Shown here piece after piece: positions 19,729-29,305 of a stretch of DNA of 64,000 nucleotides. The position numbers were made by a program, and so were the translations under genes. The notes below the pieces were generated by a model that worked only from the letters and a program-made list of their open reading frames with translations, ran no database searches and was not told the DNA's origin. Each line of letters starts with the position of its first letter. Position 1 is the stretch's first letter. Origin of the DNA: Austwickia sp. (lineage in GTDB: Bacteria > Actinomycetota > Actinomycetes > Actinomycetales > Dermatophilaceae); the NCBI GenBank assembly GCA_016699675.1, contig CP064985.1, forward strand, positions 1,364,001-1,428,000. The letters run 5' to 3'.

Positions 19729-20205
19729 ATGCCGATCTCCGCGAGCGACCGTCCCCACCTGCTTCGTGCCGTTGAACTCGCCGAGACGGCGCTCGCCGCC
19801 GGCGACGAGCCGTTCGGATCGGTGCTGGTCGGCGCCGATGGAACGGTGCTTTTTGAGGACCACAACCACGTCGGTGGCGGCGACCACACGCAGCATCCGG
19901 AGTTCGCGATCGCCCGATGGGCCGCCGCGCACCTGGCGCCGCCGGAGCGCGCCGCGGCGGTGGTCTATACCTCGGGCGAACACTGCCCGATGTGTTCGGC
20001 GGCGCACGGCTGGGTCGGGCTGGGCCGCATCGTCTACGCCGCGTCGTCGGCCCAGCTCGGCGAGTGGCTCACCGAGCTCGGCGTACCCGCCCCGCCCATC
20101 AACACCGTGCCGATCCACCAGATCGTGCCTGGAGTGGTCGTGGACGGACCCGACCCGGACCTCGCAGAGCGCGTCCGTGGGCTGCACGAGGCGCGCTTCC
20201 GCTGA
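19729..20205 (+). CDS. nucleoside/nucleobase deaminase (CMP/dCMP deaminase family)
   Basis: The 158-residue cytidine-deaminase-fold enzyme has the zinc site as HPEFA (His and catalytic Glu) and SGEHCPMCSAAHGW (two Cys). It resembles guanine/cytosine/tRNA-adenosine deaminase relatives, but the EHCPMC form, in place of the usual PCxxC, belongs to a less characterised nucleoside deaminase branch. The length is normal. It stands alone between the decayed SelO/HNH region and the intact selO gene. The substrate is not determined. Confidence 0.88.
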   Translation: MPISASDRPHLLRAVELAETALAAGDEPFGSVLVGADGTVLFEDHNHVGGGDHTQHPEFAIARWAAAHLAPPERAAAVVYTSGEHCPMCSAAHGWVGLGRIVYAASSAQLGEWLTELGVPAPPINTVPIHQIVPGVVVDGPDPDLAERVRGLHEARFR

Positions 20206-20281
20206 ACCCCGATCCGGGGAACCGTTGATCGCCATACCACCGGCACTCGGCGTTTCACCCGGACCTGCGCACCGCGACGAT

Positions 20282-20341
20282 GTCCGTTCACGACCTGCGC
20301 GTTTGGTGCCACGGCACCCTTTGGGCAGGTCACGAACGGTC
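20282..20341. repeat. dispersed ~60-bp palindromic element, copy 2
   Basis: Arms at 20282-20298 and 20325-20341 pair with three mismatches around a GGTGCCACGGCACC core (one centre base differs from copies 1 and 3). It has the same orientation as copy 1 and lies between the deaminase and selO. The right-hand GCAGGTCACGAACGGTC is identical to copy 3, supporting a common source. Confidence 0.92.
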
Positions 20342-20408
20342 GTTCGGCCGGGCCGTGGGGCCCGGTGTGACGTACCGTCCCGAGCACCCCTGGCGTAACG
20401 TGCCGCCC

Positions 20409-21926
20409 ATGCAGCCCGCCACCCCCGCCGCCGACGCTCCCCGCGCAGGCACCGCGCTCGGCGGGCTGGAGCACAGCTACGCCGAGGCCGTCCCGGCGCT
20501 CTCGGTGCCGTTCCGGGCCGAGCCGGCGCCCGCCCCCCGACTCCTGGTGCTGAACGACGCCCTGGCTGCCGACCTGGGCCTCGACCCCGCCGCCCTGCGG
20601 GCCGATCCGGCGCTGCTCACCGGCCAGCTGCCGGCGGACCACCCGACGTACGCCCAGGCCTACGCGGGCCACCAATTCGGCTCCTACCAGCCGCAGCTCG
20701 GCGATGGCCGGGCGGTGCTGCTCGGCGAGCTGGGTACGCCTGGCGGGGGCCGCGTGGACCTGCATCTCAAGGGGTCGGGCCGCACCCGGTTCTCGCGGGG
20801 CGGCGACGGCAAGGCGGTCATCGGGCCGATGCTGCGGGAGTACGTCATCGGCGAGGCGATGCACGCCCTCGGCATCCCGACGACCCGCGCCCTGTCGGTG
20901 GTGGCCACCGGTGAGCCCGTGCTCCGCCGCAGCCCCGAGCCCGGCGCCGTCCTGTGTCGGGTCGCGGCCAGCCACCTGCGGGTGGGCACGTTCCAGTACG
21001 CCGCGTCCACCGGCGACCGCGAACTGTTGCAAGCGCTCGCGGATTACGCCATCGCCCGGCACTACCCCAGCGCCGCCGAGTCCGCCCAGCCGTACCTCGC
21101 CCTGCTCCGCGCGGTGGTCTTGGCCCAAGCCGACCTCGTCGCCCGGTGGATGCTCGTCGGCTTCGTGCACGGCGTGATGAACACCGACAACATGACGATC
21201 AGCGGCCAGACCATCGACTACGGCCCCTGCGCGTTCCTCGACCGGTTCGCCATGGACACGGTGTTCAGCTCGATCGACCTCGGCGGCCGGTACGCCTACG
21301 GGAACCAGCCGTCGGTCGCCCTGTGGAACCTCGCCCGCTTCGCCGAAACGCTCATCCCGCTGCTGGTCGGCCCGGCAGACCCGACAGACCCGGCCGACGA
21401 GGCGGCGCACCGCACCGGCGCGGACGCCGCCGTCGAGGCCGTCACCGAGGTGCTGGGTGACTTCGGGCCGCGCTACCAGGCCACCGCCGCGGCGGGGATG
21501 GCGGCCAAGCTCGGGCTCCCGGCGCCGGACGACGCGCTCGCCGAGGACCTGCTCGCCCTGCTCGCCGCGCAGCGCGTCGACTTCACGTCGTTCTTCCGCG
21601 CACTGGCGGGCGGGATGGCGCGGGAGCTGTTCGCCGAGCCCACGGCGTACGACGCCTGGGCCGTACGGCGGGAGGCCGCGCTGCCCACCGACCCCGACGC
21701 GCGGGCCGCGATCGCCGCGGCCATGAACCGCGTCAACCCGCTCTACATCCCGCGCAACCACCGCGTCGAGGAGGCGCTCGCCGCGGCGACGGGCGGCGAC
21801 CTCGCCCCCGTTCGGCGGCTGGTCGCGGCGGTGTCCCAGCCGTACGTCGAGCGCGCCGACCTCGCCGACCTCGCCGGCCCGGCCCCCGACGACGCCGGCC
21901 CGTATGTCACCTACTGCGGGACCTGA
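20409..21926 (+). CDS. selO: protein adenylyltransferase SelO
   Basis: SelO (YdiU) is a pseudokinase-fold enzyme that AMPylates proteins, in E. coli including redox-related targets. The 505-residue product shows the family pattern: LHLKGSGRTRFSRGGDGKAV (nucleotide-binding), GIPTTRALSVVATGE, and GVMNTDNMTISGQTIDYGP (metal-binding Asn/Asp). ATG 20409 is chosen because homology begins with ALGGLEHSYAEAVPAL. The longer open frame to 20280 would translate the palindromic element and is rejected. A diverged N-terminal SelO fragment lies 1.4 kb upstream. Confidence 0.95.
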   Translation: MQPATPAADAPRAGTALGGLEHSYAEAVPALSVPFRAEPAPAPRLLVLNDALAADLGLDPAALRADPALLTGQLPADHPTYAQAYAGHQFGSYQPQLGDGRAVLLGELGTPGGGRVDLHLKGSGRTRFSRGGDGKAVIGPMLREYVIGEAMHALGIPTTRALSVVATGEPVLRRSPEPGAVLCRVAASHLRVGTFQYAASTGDRELLQALADYAIARHYPSAAESAQPYLALLRAVVLAQADLVARWMLVGFVHGVMNTDNMTISGQTIDYGPCAFLDRFAMDTVFSSIDLGGRYAYGNQPSVALWNLARFAETLIPLLVGPADPTDPADEAAHRTGADAAVEAVTEVLGDFGPRYQATAAAGMAAKLGLPAPDDALAEDLLALLAAQRVDFTSFFRALAGGMARELFAEPTAYDAWAVRREAALPTDPDARAAIAAAMNRVNPLYIPRNHRVEEALAAATGGDLAPVRRLVAAVSQPYVERADLADLAGPAPDDAGPYVTYCGT

Positions 21927-21954
21927 ACCGCCTCGCGACGAAAGGACAGCCCCC

Positions 21955-23448
21955 ATGACCGCGCTGCGCACCGCCACCGCCGAGGGAACCGCCCGCGCCC
22001 AGGAGATCGTCGACCGGGTCCACACCGGCCTGTTCATCGACGGGTCCTGGGTGGACGCGGCGTCCGGCACGACCCTGGCCGTCGTCAACCCGGCCACCGA
22101 GGAGGTGCTGGCCACGATCGCCGACGGCGGCGAGCGGGACGCCCAGCGGGCCATCGACGTGGCCGCCGCCCGGCAGGACGACTGGGCCCGCACCCCGCCC
22201 CGGGAACGGGGCGAAATCCTGCGCCGAGCCTACGAACTCATCATCGAACGCCAGGACGACCTCGCCACGTTGATGACCGTGGAGATGGGCAAGCCGCTCG
22301 CCGAGGCGCGTGGCGAGGTCACCTATGGCGCCGAGTTCTTCCGCTGGTTCGCCGAGGAGGCGGTGCGGATCGGCGGCGACATGCGCCTGTCCGGCGACGG
22401 CAAGACCCGCATCTTCGTCAGCCGCCAGCCGGTGGGCCCGAGCGTCCTCGTGACGCCCTGGAACTTCCCGCTGGCCATGGGCACCCGCAAGATCGGCCCG
22501 GCCATCGCGGCCGGCTGCACGATGGTGTTCAAGCCGGCCCAGCTCACCCCGCTGACCTCGTTCGCTTTGGTCGACATCCTGACCGAGGCGGGCCTGCCGG
22601 CGGGCGTCCTCAACGTTGTCTGCACCAGCCAGGCCGGCGAGGTCGTCGGTCCGTGGCTGGCCAGCGGCAAGGCCCGCAAGGTCTCGTTCACGGGGTCGAC
22701 GGCGGTGGGCGTGCGCTTACTGGAGCAAGCGGCCCAGCACGTGCTGCGCTCGTCCATGGAGCTCGGCGGGAACGCCCCGTTCATCGTCTGCGAGGACGCC
22801 GACGTCGCCGCCGCGGTCGACGGGGCGATGATCGCCAAGATGCGCAACATGGGCGAGGCCTGCACGGCCGCGAACCGGATCCTCGTGCACCGGTCCGTGC
22901 ACGAGGAGTTCGGCGCCCGCCTGGCCGAGAAGATGGCCGCGCTCACGGTGGGGGACGGTCTGGCGGACGGCGTACAGGTGGGGCCGCTCGTCGAACCGAA
23001 GGCTCTGGACAAGGTCGCCGAGCTCGTCGCTGACGCGGTCGATCGGGGCGCGCAGGTGGCCAGCGGGGGTGGCCGTCCGGAGGGCCGCGGGTACTTCTGG
23101 ACGCCCACCGTGCTCACGGACGTCGACCCGGCCAGCCGGCTGATGGCCGAGGAGATTTTCGGCCCGGTCGCGCCGCTCGTCCCCTATGACGACGAGGACG
23201 AGATGATCCGCATGGCCAACGACACGCCCTTCGGGTTGATGGGCTACGTCTACACCGACAGCGTGGAGCGGGCCCTCCGCCTGGGCGAACGCCTGGAGAC
23301 AGGGATGGTCGGGCTGAACACGGGGCTGGTGTCCAACCCGCAGGCGCCGTTCGGCGGGGTGAAGTCCTCAGGTCTGGGCCGGGAAGGCGGCGCCTTCGGC
23401 ATCGAGGAGTTCCTGGAGGTGAAGTACCTGGCGCTGCCCCGGACCTGA
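21955..23448 (+). CDS. NAD(P)-dependent succinate-semialdehyde dehydrogenase-like aldehyde dehydrogenase
   Basis: The 497-residue aldehyde dehydrogenase has catalytic Cys303 (MGEACTAANRI) and Glu269 (SMELGGNAPF). The motif VTPWNFPLAMGTRKIGPAIA is the dinucleotide-binding region. Sequence features (TVEMGKPLAEARGEV, GMVGLNTGLVSNPQAPFGGVK) match succinate-semialdehyde dehydrogenases (GabD type), which feed 4-aminobutyrate carbon into the TCA cycle. ATG 21955 is preceded by AAAGGA. No GABA transaminase is adjacent, so substrate assignment is from family resemblance. Confidence 0.9.
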   Translation: MTALRTATAEGTARAQEIVDRVHTGLFIDGSWVDAASGTTLAVVNPATEEVLATIADGGERDAQRAIDVAAARQDDWARTPPRERGEILRRAYELIIERQDDLATLMTVEMGKPLAEARGEVTYGAEFFRWFAEEAVRIGGDMRLSGDGKTRIFVSRQPVGPSVLVTPWNFPLAMGTRKIGPAIAAGCTMVFKPAQLTPLTSFALVDILTEAGLPAGVLNVVCTSQAGEVVGPWLASGKARKVSFTGSTAVGVRLLEQAAQHVLRSSMELGGNAPFIVCEDADVAAAVDGAMIAKMRNMGEACTAANRILVHRSVHEEFGARLAEKMAALTVGDGLADGVQVGPLVEPKALDKVAELVADAVDRGAQVASGGGRPEGRGYFWTPTVLTDVDPASRLMAEEIFGPVAPLVPYDDEDEMIRMANDTPFGLMGYVYTDSVERALRLGERLETGMVGLNTGLVSNPQAPFGGVKSSGLGREGGAFGIEEFLEVKYLALPRT

Positions 23449-23573
23449 CCGGACAGCGCAGTTCGGCGGCTGTTCTCCCGCCCGACACCTCCACGTCGGG
23501 CAAGAGGTCCGACCAGCGTGGTGGCATGCTCCCGGACTCCGCGCCACCCCCACACCCCCAGGAGCATCCGGAC

Positions 23574-24998
23574 ATGGACCTCGATCGTCGTACCTTCCTT
23601 GGCGCCTCCGCCGCCGTCGGCCTCATCGCCGCGACCGGACGGGCCGCCGCCTTCGCCGGCCCCCTGGCCCCCGGCGGCGTCGCAGGCATCACCGACCCGG
23701 CCACGTTCGACCTGGCGGTGATCACGGACGACGGGAAGCTGGCCCTGCCGCGCGGCTTCAAGGCGATCCGGGTCGGCACCATCGGCAAGGAGCCGCTCCT
23801 CGAAGACCGCGGCGGCAAGGCCATCGGCACGACCCCGTCCAACCTCGACGGCACCGGCTGCTTCGACCGCGCCGGCGAGATCATCCTGGTCCGTAACCAC
23901 GAGTGCCGCGCCGACGCCCAGGCCCCGGTGCCGCTGGTCAAGGGCACGGTGTACGACGACGGCGTACCCACCGGCATGGGTGGCGACACGGTGGTCGTCA
24001 CCCGGCCCGACGGCACGTTCGTGCAGCAGTGGGTCGGCCTGTCCGGCACCATCCGCAACTGCGCCGGCGGCGAGACGCCGTGGGGCACCTGGCTCTCCTG
24101 CGAGGAGGACACCAGCAAGGCCGGCGCGCAGGTCAAGAGCTCGGTGGACGGCAAGACCTACACCCTGAAGAAGGACCACGGCTACGTCTTCGAGGTCTTC
24201 CCCGAGGACGTCGCCAAGCAGATTCCGGAGCCCATCACCGCCTGGGGTCGGGCCGTCTGGGAGGGCGCGGCGATCGGGCCGGACCGGACCAGCGCCTACC
24301 TCACCGAGGACACCGGCGGCGGCCTGTTCTACCGGTGGACCGCCCCGTCCGGGCGGAAGCTCGGCCCGGGCATCGCGCGGGCCTTCGGCCCCACGGACGG
24401 GGTCCTGCAGGCGGCCCAGCTGGTCAAGAACGGCAAGGCGCTCGGGCACTACGGCGAGCTGTCCGCCGCCGACCTGGGCACGCCGTACCCCGTGAAGTGG
24501 ATCGACGGCGGTGCCGACCGCCGGGCCAGCAAGACCGACCTGCGCAAGCAGTTCCCCGGCGCCACCGTGCACCCGAAGATCGAGGGCTGCTGGAGCGACG
24601 GCAGGGGCCTGTGGTTCACGCTGTCCTACGTCTCGGCGACCGAGGCGGCCAAGTACGGCATCGACCAGGACCAGGGCATGGTCATGTACTACGACTTCGC
24701 GCACCAGACGCTGACGCTGAAGATCTACTACGCGGTCGGCGACTACTTCGACAGCCCCGATAACATCACCGTCTCGCCCTGGGGCAGCCTGGTGATCGCC
24801 GAGGACGGCTCGGACCCGAACCACCTCATCGCCTGGGCGCCGCGGACCGGCAGCGTGCCGCTGGCCAAGGACATCGCCGAGCGCGGCGAGTGGGCCGGCC
24901 CGTGCCTCAACAAGTCCGGCAACGTGCTGTTCGGCTCGGTGCAGAGCGACTGCACGTATGCCATCACCGGCCCGCTGGCGAAGTTCCTGAACCGCTAG
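23574..24998 (+). CDS. PhoX-family secreted protein (DUF839), Tat signal
   Basis: The 474-residue product starts MDLDRRTFLGASAAVGLIAATG, a twin-arginine signal peptide (RRTFLG). The mature part is a PhoX/DUF839 beta-propeller: GTTPSNLDGTGCFDRAG, LVRNHE, GGDTVVVTRPDG, NCAGGETPWGTWLSCEED and GSLVIAEDGSDPN. PhoX enzymes are calcium/iron phosphomonoesterases exported by Tat. Whether this diverged member is a phosphatase is unproven. AGGAG at 23560-23564 supports ATG 23574. Confidence 0.85.
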   Translation: MDLDRRTFLGASAAVGLIAATGRAAAFAGPLAPGGVAGITDPATFDLAVITDDGKLALPRGFKAIRVGTIGKEPLLEDRGGKAIGTTPSNLDGTGCFDRAGEIILVRNHECRADAQAPVPLVKGTVYDDGVPTGMGGDTVVVTRPDGTFVQQWVGLSGTIRNCAGGETPWGTWLSCEEDTSKAGAQVKSSVDGKTYTLKKDHGYVFEVFPEDVAKQIPEPITAWGRAVWEGAAIGPDRTSAYLTEDTGGGLFYRWTAPSGRKLGPGIARAFGPTDGVLQAAQLVKNGKALGHYGELSAADLGTPYPVKWIDGGADRRASKTDLRKQFPGATVHPKIEGCWSDGRGLWFTLSYVSATEAAKYGIDQDQGMVMYYDFAHQTLTLKIYYAVGDYFDSPDNITVSPWGSLVIAEDGSDPNHLIAWAPRTGSVPLAKDIAERGEWAGPCLNKSGNVLFGSVQSDCTYAITGPLAKFLNR

Positions 24999-25079
24999 GG
25001 CGCCAGGCCCCCTCACGAGGAGCGCGGGTCCGGCCCTCGCCCGCGGGCGGGGGTCGGACCGCCTCCGTAGGATGCCCAG

Positions 25080-26348
25080 ATGAGCCAGCACGATCGCGAC
25101 TACGACCTCGTCCTGTTCGGCGCCACGGGCTTCGTCGGCTCGTTGACCGCCCGCTACCTCGCGGAACACGGCCCGGCGGACGCCCGCATCGCCCTAGCCG
25201 GTCGGTCCCGCGAGCGCCTCGAGGCCGCCCGCGCGCGGCTCGGCGGCGCGGCGAGCGCGTGGGACGTGCTGATGGCGGAGGCGTCCGACGCGGCGGGGCT
25301 GGCCGCGCTTGCTCGGCGTACGGCGGTCGTGGTGACCACCGTGGGACCGTACGCCGAGCACGGCCTGCCCCTGGCCCGCGCCTGCGCCGCGGCCGGCACG
25401 CACTATGCCGACCTGACCGGCGAGGTCCTCTTCGTGCGCCAGGTCATCGACGAGTGCCAGGCGCCCGCCGCGGCGTCCCGCGCCCGGCTCGTGCCGAGCT
25501 GCGGGTTCGACTCCATCCCGTCCGACCTCGGCGTCCTGGTGCTGGCGGACCGGCTCGCCGCGGACGGCGAGGGGACGCTCGGCGAGACCACCCTGCGGGT
25601 GCGCGCGCTGCGGGGTGGCTTCAGCGGCGGCACGATCGCGAGCATCCGTGGCCAGGCGGCCGCGATGGCGGCATCGCCGGACGCCCGCCGCATGGTCGGC
25701 GACTCCTACGCCCTGTCCCCCGACCGATCGGCCGAACCGCCGTCCCGGAACCGGGCACCCGCGCGGACCGGGGCCGCGGGTCTCGTGGACCGAGTCGCCG
25801 GCTCCGTCCCGGTGCTCCGCTCCCCCGCGGGCCGCTGGTCGGCGCCGTTCATTATGGCCTCCCACAACACCCGGATCGTGCGGCGCTCGAATGCGGTGAG
25901 CGGGTACCGGTACGGGCGGGACTTCCGCTACGCCGAGGTCACCGACTGTGGGGACGGCGCCGCGGGGCTGGCCAAGGCCGGCCTCCTCACGGGGGCGCTC
26001 GCCGGGGGCATGCTGGGGATGTCGTTCGGTCCGACCCGGGCGCTGCTCGAACGGATCCTGCCGAAGCCCGGCGAGGGCCCGTCGGAGGAGGCCCAGGCGG
26101 CCGGCCGGTTCGCGATGGACATCGAGACGACCACGACGACCGGCGCCCGCTATGTCGTACGCGTCGCCGCCGACCGCGACCCCGGCTACAGCGGCACCGC
26201 CGTGATGCTCGGCGAGGCCGGCCTGTGCCTGGCCTTCGACGATCTGCCCGGCGGCGGCGGGGTGCTCACCCCCGCGACGGCGCTGGGGATGCCGCTCGTG
26301 GACCGGCTCCGTGCCCAGGGCTTCACGTTCGACGTGCGACGGGCCTGA
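25080..26348 (+). CDS. trans-acting enoyl reductase / saccharopine dehydrogenase-like protein
   Basis: The 422-residue protein begins with a Rossmann fold (VLFGATGFVGSLTARYLAEHG) and contains VTTVGPYAEHGLPLARACAAAGTHYADLTGE and PSCGFDSIPSDLGV, all typical of the saccharopine-dehydrogenase-like family. This family includes mycobacterial trans-acting enoyl reductases of phthiocerol/phenolic glycolipid synthesis. The C-terminus has RYVVRVAADRDPGYSGTAVML-type strands. No lipid polyketide synthase is nearby, so the substrate is unknown. Confidence 0.87.
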   Translation: MSQHDRDYDLVLFGATGFVGSLTARYLAEHGPADARIALAGRSRERLEAARARLGGAASAWDVLMAEASDAAGLAALARRTAVVVTTVGPYAEHGLPLARACAAAGTHYADLTGEVLFVRQVIDECQAPAAASRARLVPSCGFDSIPSDLGVLVLADRLAADGEGTLGETTLRVRALRGGFSGGTIASIRGQAAAMAASPDARRMVGDSYALSPDRSAEPPSRNRAPARTGAAGLVDRVAGSVPVLRSPAGRWSAPFIMASHNTRIVRRSNAVSGYRYGRDFRYAEVTDCGDGAAGLAKAGLLTGALAGGMLGMSFGPTRALLERILPKPGEGPSEEAQAAGRFAMDIETTTTTGARYVVRVAADRDPGYSGTAVMLGEAGLCLAFDDLPGGGGVLTPATALGMPLVDRLRAQGFTFDVRRA

Positions 26349-26352
26349 CGCG

Positions 26353-26609
26353 ATGACCAAGCCGATCCACCGCCGCGACGACGTCAACCCGGCCGAGGGC
26401 GAGAAGAAGTACGGCGACGTGGAGTTCGCGACCCGGTCAACAAGAAGTACCCGATCGACACGGCCGAGCACGTCCGGGCCGCCTGGAGCTACATCAACAA
26501 GAAGGCCAACGCGGCCAAGTACGAGGGCACCGAGGTCGACCGCATCCGCGCCCGGATCATGGCCGCCGCCAAGCGGCACGGCATCGAGATCGACGACAGC
26601 GGCGACTAA
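26353..26609 (+). pseudogene. DUF6582-type small protein, single-base deletion
   Basis: From ATG 26353 the frame encodes MTKPIHRRDDVNPAEGEKKYGDVEFA, then loses sense. A shift near 26430 restores VNKKYPIDTAEHVRAAWSYI and a tail ending KRHGIEIDDSGD at TAA 26607. The whole interval is 257 bp, one base short of 86 codons, so a single missing base (probably G in GCG-ACC) explains it. The restored 85-residue protein matches DUF6582, whose function is unknown. It is either a sequencing error or a new pseudogene. Confidence 0.8.
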
Positions 26610-26627
26610 CCCACCGAGGAGACACGC

Positions 26628-26993
26628 ATGGCGCACGGTGACATCACGCACATCGACATCCCGGTCCGCGATACGGCGCGGGCGCAGCAGTTCTACGCGG
26701 GCCTGTTCGGCTGGGAGATCGCCGAGCCCCCCGGCTTCGAGGGCTACCCCATGTGGCAGGCGCCCAACCAGATCAGCGGCGGCGGGCTGGCGCCCCGCAG
26801 CTCGGACTTCACGCAACCCCGCTCGTACGTCGAGGTCGACTCCATCGAGGAGACCCTGGCGAAGGTGGAGCAGTCCGGCGGCGAGATCGTGATGGGCAAG
26901 CAGCCGATCAGCGACACCAGCTGGTGGGCGATCTTCACCGACCCCGACGGGAACGTCATCGGGCTCTACGAGGGAACCACCGACACCGCGTAG
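26628..26993 (+). CDS. VOC (glyoxalase-fold) family protein
   Basis: The 121-residue single-domain vicinal-oxygen-chelate protein has GDITHIDIPVRDTARAQQFYAGLFGW and the ending WWAIFTDPDGNVIGLYEG, characteristic of this fold. Potential metal ligands include His (ITHIDIP) and Glu (GLYEG). Small members of this family are often annotated glyoxalase/bleomycin-resistance-like, without a known substrate. GAGGAGACACGC precedes the start, and it follows the DUF6582 gene by 18 bp, perhaps in one transcript. Confidence 0.88.
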   Translation: MAHGDITHIDIPVRDTARAQQFYAGLFGWEIAEPPGFEGYPMWQAPNQISGGGLAPRSSDFTQPRSYVEVDSIEETLAKVEQSGGEIVMGKQPISDTSWWAIFTDPDGNVIGLYEGTTDTA

Positions 26994-27088
26994 GCGATTC
27001 GCGGCGTAACCTCGGGCTGCCGGGCCGCTCTGGGTCCCGGCGGGGCGAGCGGCGGGCAGGCCGCGCGGCAGGCGAACCGAGGGTGATC

Positions 27089-28090
27089 ATGGCGGCGGCA
27101 CGGGCGAGGGGTGGGGCGGCGGCACGGGCGACGAACGGCCGAGGAGCGAAGAGCCGCGGGGCGGTGGACCGGGCGGCCAAGGGCCGGGCCGGGCATCGTG
27201 CGGGGGCGCGGGCTGCCGGGCGCACCCTGACTCGATCGGCTCGCTCCGCGCCCCCGAGCTCGCGCCCCCGAGGTCGCCGCTCGACGCGGGTCCGGACCCT
27301 GGTGCATCGGGTGGGCCGGCTCCGGCTCTTCGTGCACGTCTCGCCCGGTCGCGACCCGTCGCGCGTCCCGCTGCTGGTCTGCGGCGGCATCGGGGCACCG
27401 GCCCAGCTCATGGCGCACTTCATCGACCGGCTGGACCCGGCCGTCGAGGTGATCCGGATCGACCCGCCGGGCATCGGTCGGTCCCCGGCCGCGCTGGCGC
27501 CGTACCGGTTGCCCGAACTCGCCTGGGCCATGAACCGCACCCTGCGCCACCTGGGGTACGACCGCGTCGACGTGCTCGGCCTCTCCTGGGGCGGGGCGCT
27601 GGCGCAGCAGTTCGCGCTGCAGGCCCCCCGGCGCTGCCGCCGGGTGGTGCTCGTCTCGACCGGCCCGGCGTACTCTCCCCCGCCACCGTCGCTGACCGCG
27701 GTACGGCGTCTGGCGAACCCGCGCGCCTACCGCGGCAGGTCGGTGCTGGGGGCGGTCGCGGGCGAGATGTACGGCGGCCGCGCGCGCACCCAACCGGCCA
27801 CGGCCGCGCACATCGCCTCGGTGCAGATGCTGTCCCACCGGCCGGTGGGGACCGCGCTGCAGTTCCTGGCCGGGCTGGGCTGGACCAGCGCCTGGTTCCT
27901 GCCGTGGCTACACCAGCCGACCCTCGTGCTGAGCGGCACGGACGACCCGATCGTGCATCCGGTCCAGGGCCGGCTGCTGTCGGCGTTGACCCGGCGCAGC
28001 GAGCTGCACCTGTACCGCGGCGGGCACGTCGACCTGCTGATCGCGCCCGGCGCCCTGATCGGCGAGATCGAGGCGTTCCTGGCCCGCTGA
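27089..28090 (+). CDS. alpha/beta-hydrolase (PHA-depolymerase-like)
   Basis: The 333-residue product carries an alpha/beta-hydrolase fold from about residue 68: LLVCGGIGAPAQLM (oxyanion region), nucleophile elbow GLSWGGALA, SGTDDPIVHP (acid) and GGHVDLL (His). The pattern resembles intracellular poly(3-hydroxyalkanoate) depolymerases and related lipases. The first ~65 residues are an Ala/Arg/Gly-rich low-complexity stretch, so the true start may lie downstream near 27280. ATG 27089 is the annotated choice with only a weak ribosome site. A hairpin terminator follows. Confidence 0.8.
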   Translation: MAAARARGGAAARATNGRGAKSRGAVDRAAKGRAGHRAGARAAGRTLTRSARSAPPSSRPRGRRSTRVRTLVHRVGRLRLFVHVSPGRDPSRVPLLVCGGIGAPAQLMAHFIDRLDPAVEVIRIDPPGIGRSPAALAPYRLPELAWAMNRTLRHLGYDRVDVLGLSWGGALAQQFALQAPRRCRRVVLVSTGPAYSPPPPSLTAVRRLANPRAYRGRSVLGAVAGEMYGGRARTQPATAAHIASVQMLSHRPVGTALQFLAGLGWTSAWFLPWLHQPTLVLSGTDDPIVHPVQGRLLSALTRRSELHLYRGGHVDLLIAPGALIGEIEAFLAR

Positions 28091-28213
28091 CCGGTCCCTC
28101 GCTCGCCTCCCGAGAACCCGGGCGCGAAACGTCCCGGGGCCCGAGGACCCTAGCGCGACACGTCTCGGGGGCGCGGCCGCTCCGGCAATCAGCGCCTGGA
28201 CGGCGCGTCGCGA

Positions 28214-28269
28214 GATCGCCCCCAAGAGATCTCTCCTGGTGCTTCTCTCACAGCACCAGGAGGGCGATC
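28214..28269. terminator. hairpin between convergent genes
   Basis: The inner stem CTCCTGGTGCT (28233-28243) pairs with AGCACCAGGAG (28252-28262) around an 8-base loop, and outer GATCGCC/GGCGATC arms (28214-28220, 28263-28269) extend it. It sits between the hydrolase and the converging DUF559-type gene, so it could stop both transcripts. No long T-run is present, which is common in GC-rich actinobacteria. Confidence 0.7.
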
Positions 28270-28307
28270 ATCGGGGCGACCATGAGCGCCACCTTGGGGA
28301 CGCCCGC

Positions 28308-29275
28308 TCAGGCAGACCGGGACCAGGGGCTGCGGGGGCGCGCCACGATGTCTGGCCTGCTGCCGCCGACGAGCGCCGCCCGGTAGGCCCGCTCGATCCG
28401 GCGCACCACGAGCTCGGGGTCCCGGTCGATGCTGCGTGGGGTCACGCCGACCACGGGCACACCGAACGAGGCCAGCTCGCCGTCGCTCTCGATGGTGGCC
28501 TCGAAACCCGGCCCGTCGTGGTGCTGCCGCGAGTGCACCATGACCGCCAGCCCGACGTCGTCGAACCACCCGTCCGGCGAAATCAGCGGATGACCCGTCG
28601 CGGTGACCAGCTCCGGGTTGCACCACATGCGGGGCAGCTCGCCGGACCGGTCGAGCAGACGCGCCAACTGCAGCTCCGGAACCGACCAGACGCCGGTCGC
28701 GGCCTCGCGGATCGCACGAGTCACTCCGGCCGAACCGCGCCGGCCGAGGACCTGATTCTCGTGGGCCAGACGTTCCAGGCGACACAGGCGTCGCTGCACG
28801 GACTCGATGACCAGTGCGGTCGCCGCCTCCGAACCGACCTGTCGCGCCGCCCCGACGATGGCCCGCTCGGGCGACACGAACCGCAACGGCTCTGCCGATC
28901 GCACCCGCCCGTCGGGCACCGTCGTCCGCCGGAAGTCGGCCCATTGGACCCGTCGCGACTTCGCCGGGGCCGCCACCTCGACCTGCACGATCCGCGGGGT
29001 GGGCACGTGCCGCAGGCCGTACCACCACGCGGCCGTCGTGCCGGCGAGCCGATCACGCCGCTCGGTCCGGCATAGAGCAGGGCGGCCAGCATCCGCTGCG
29101 AGAGCCGGAGCGGAGAGCGGTCCACGTGCATGACGCCGGGCAGCACGACCTGCCAGTCGCGACACAGCGCCCAGCGCACGGCCGCATCGGTCACTCCGGC
29201 CTCACGCGCCTGGGCCCGCGTCACCAGGCCCCACTGCGGGCGGACGAGCGCGGCCAGCTCGGCGGTGATCTGCAT
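28308..29275 (-). pseudogene. AbiEi-antitoxin-like / DUF559 endonuclease-fold protein, single-base deletion
   Basis: The start MQITAELAALVRPQWGLVTRAQAREAG is the winged-helix N-terminus seen in AbiEi-type and related proteins. The C-terminal part (FVSPERAIVGAARQ, PDGWFDDVGLAVMVHSRQHH) is a DUF559/Vsr-like nuclease-fold region. The frame breaks at about 29041-29050: one missing base turns the expected GTTAAWWYGLRHVPTP into nonsense. The interval length is 3n+2, fitting one deletion. It follows the kinase gene directly; a GTG at 29305 is an alternative start. It is likely a sequencing error or a recent pseudogene. Confidence 0.72.
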
Positions 29276-29305
29276 CGGCCCAGTCCAGCCGACCGGCCCC
29301 AGCAC

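Noticed and set aside
20280..20408. Longer SelO start
   Set aside because: It would translate the palindromic element and has no ribosome site; family homology starts at 20409 or later.
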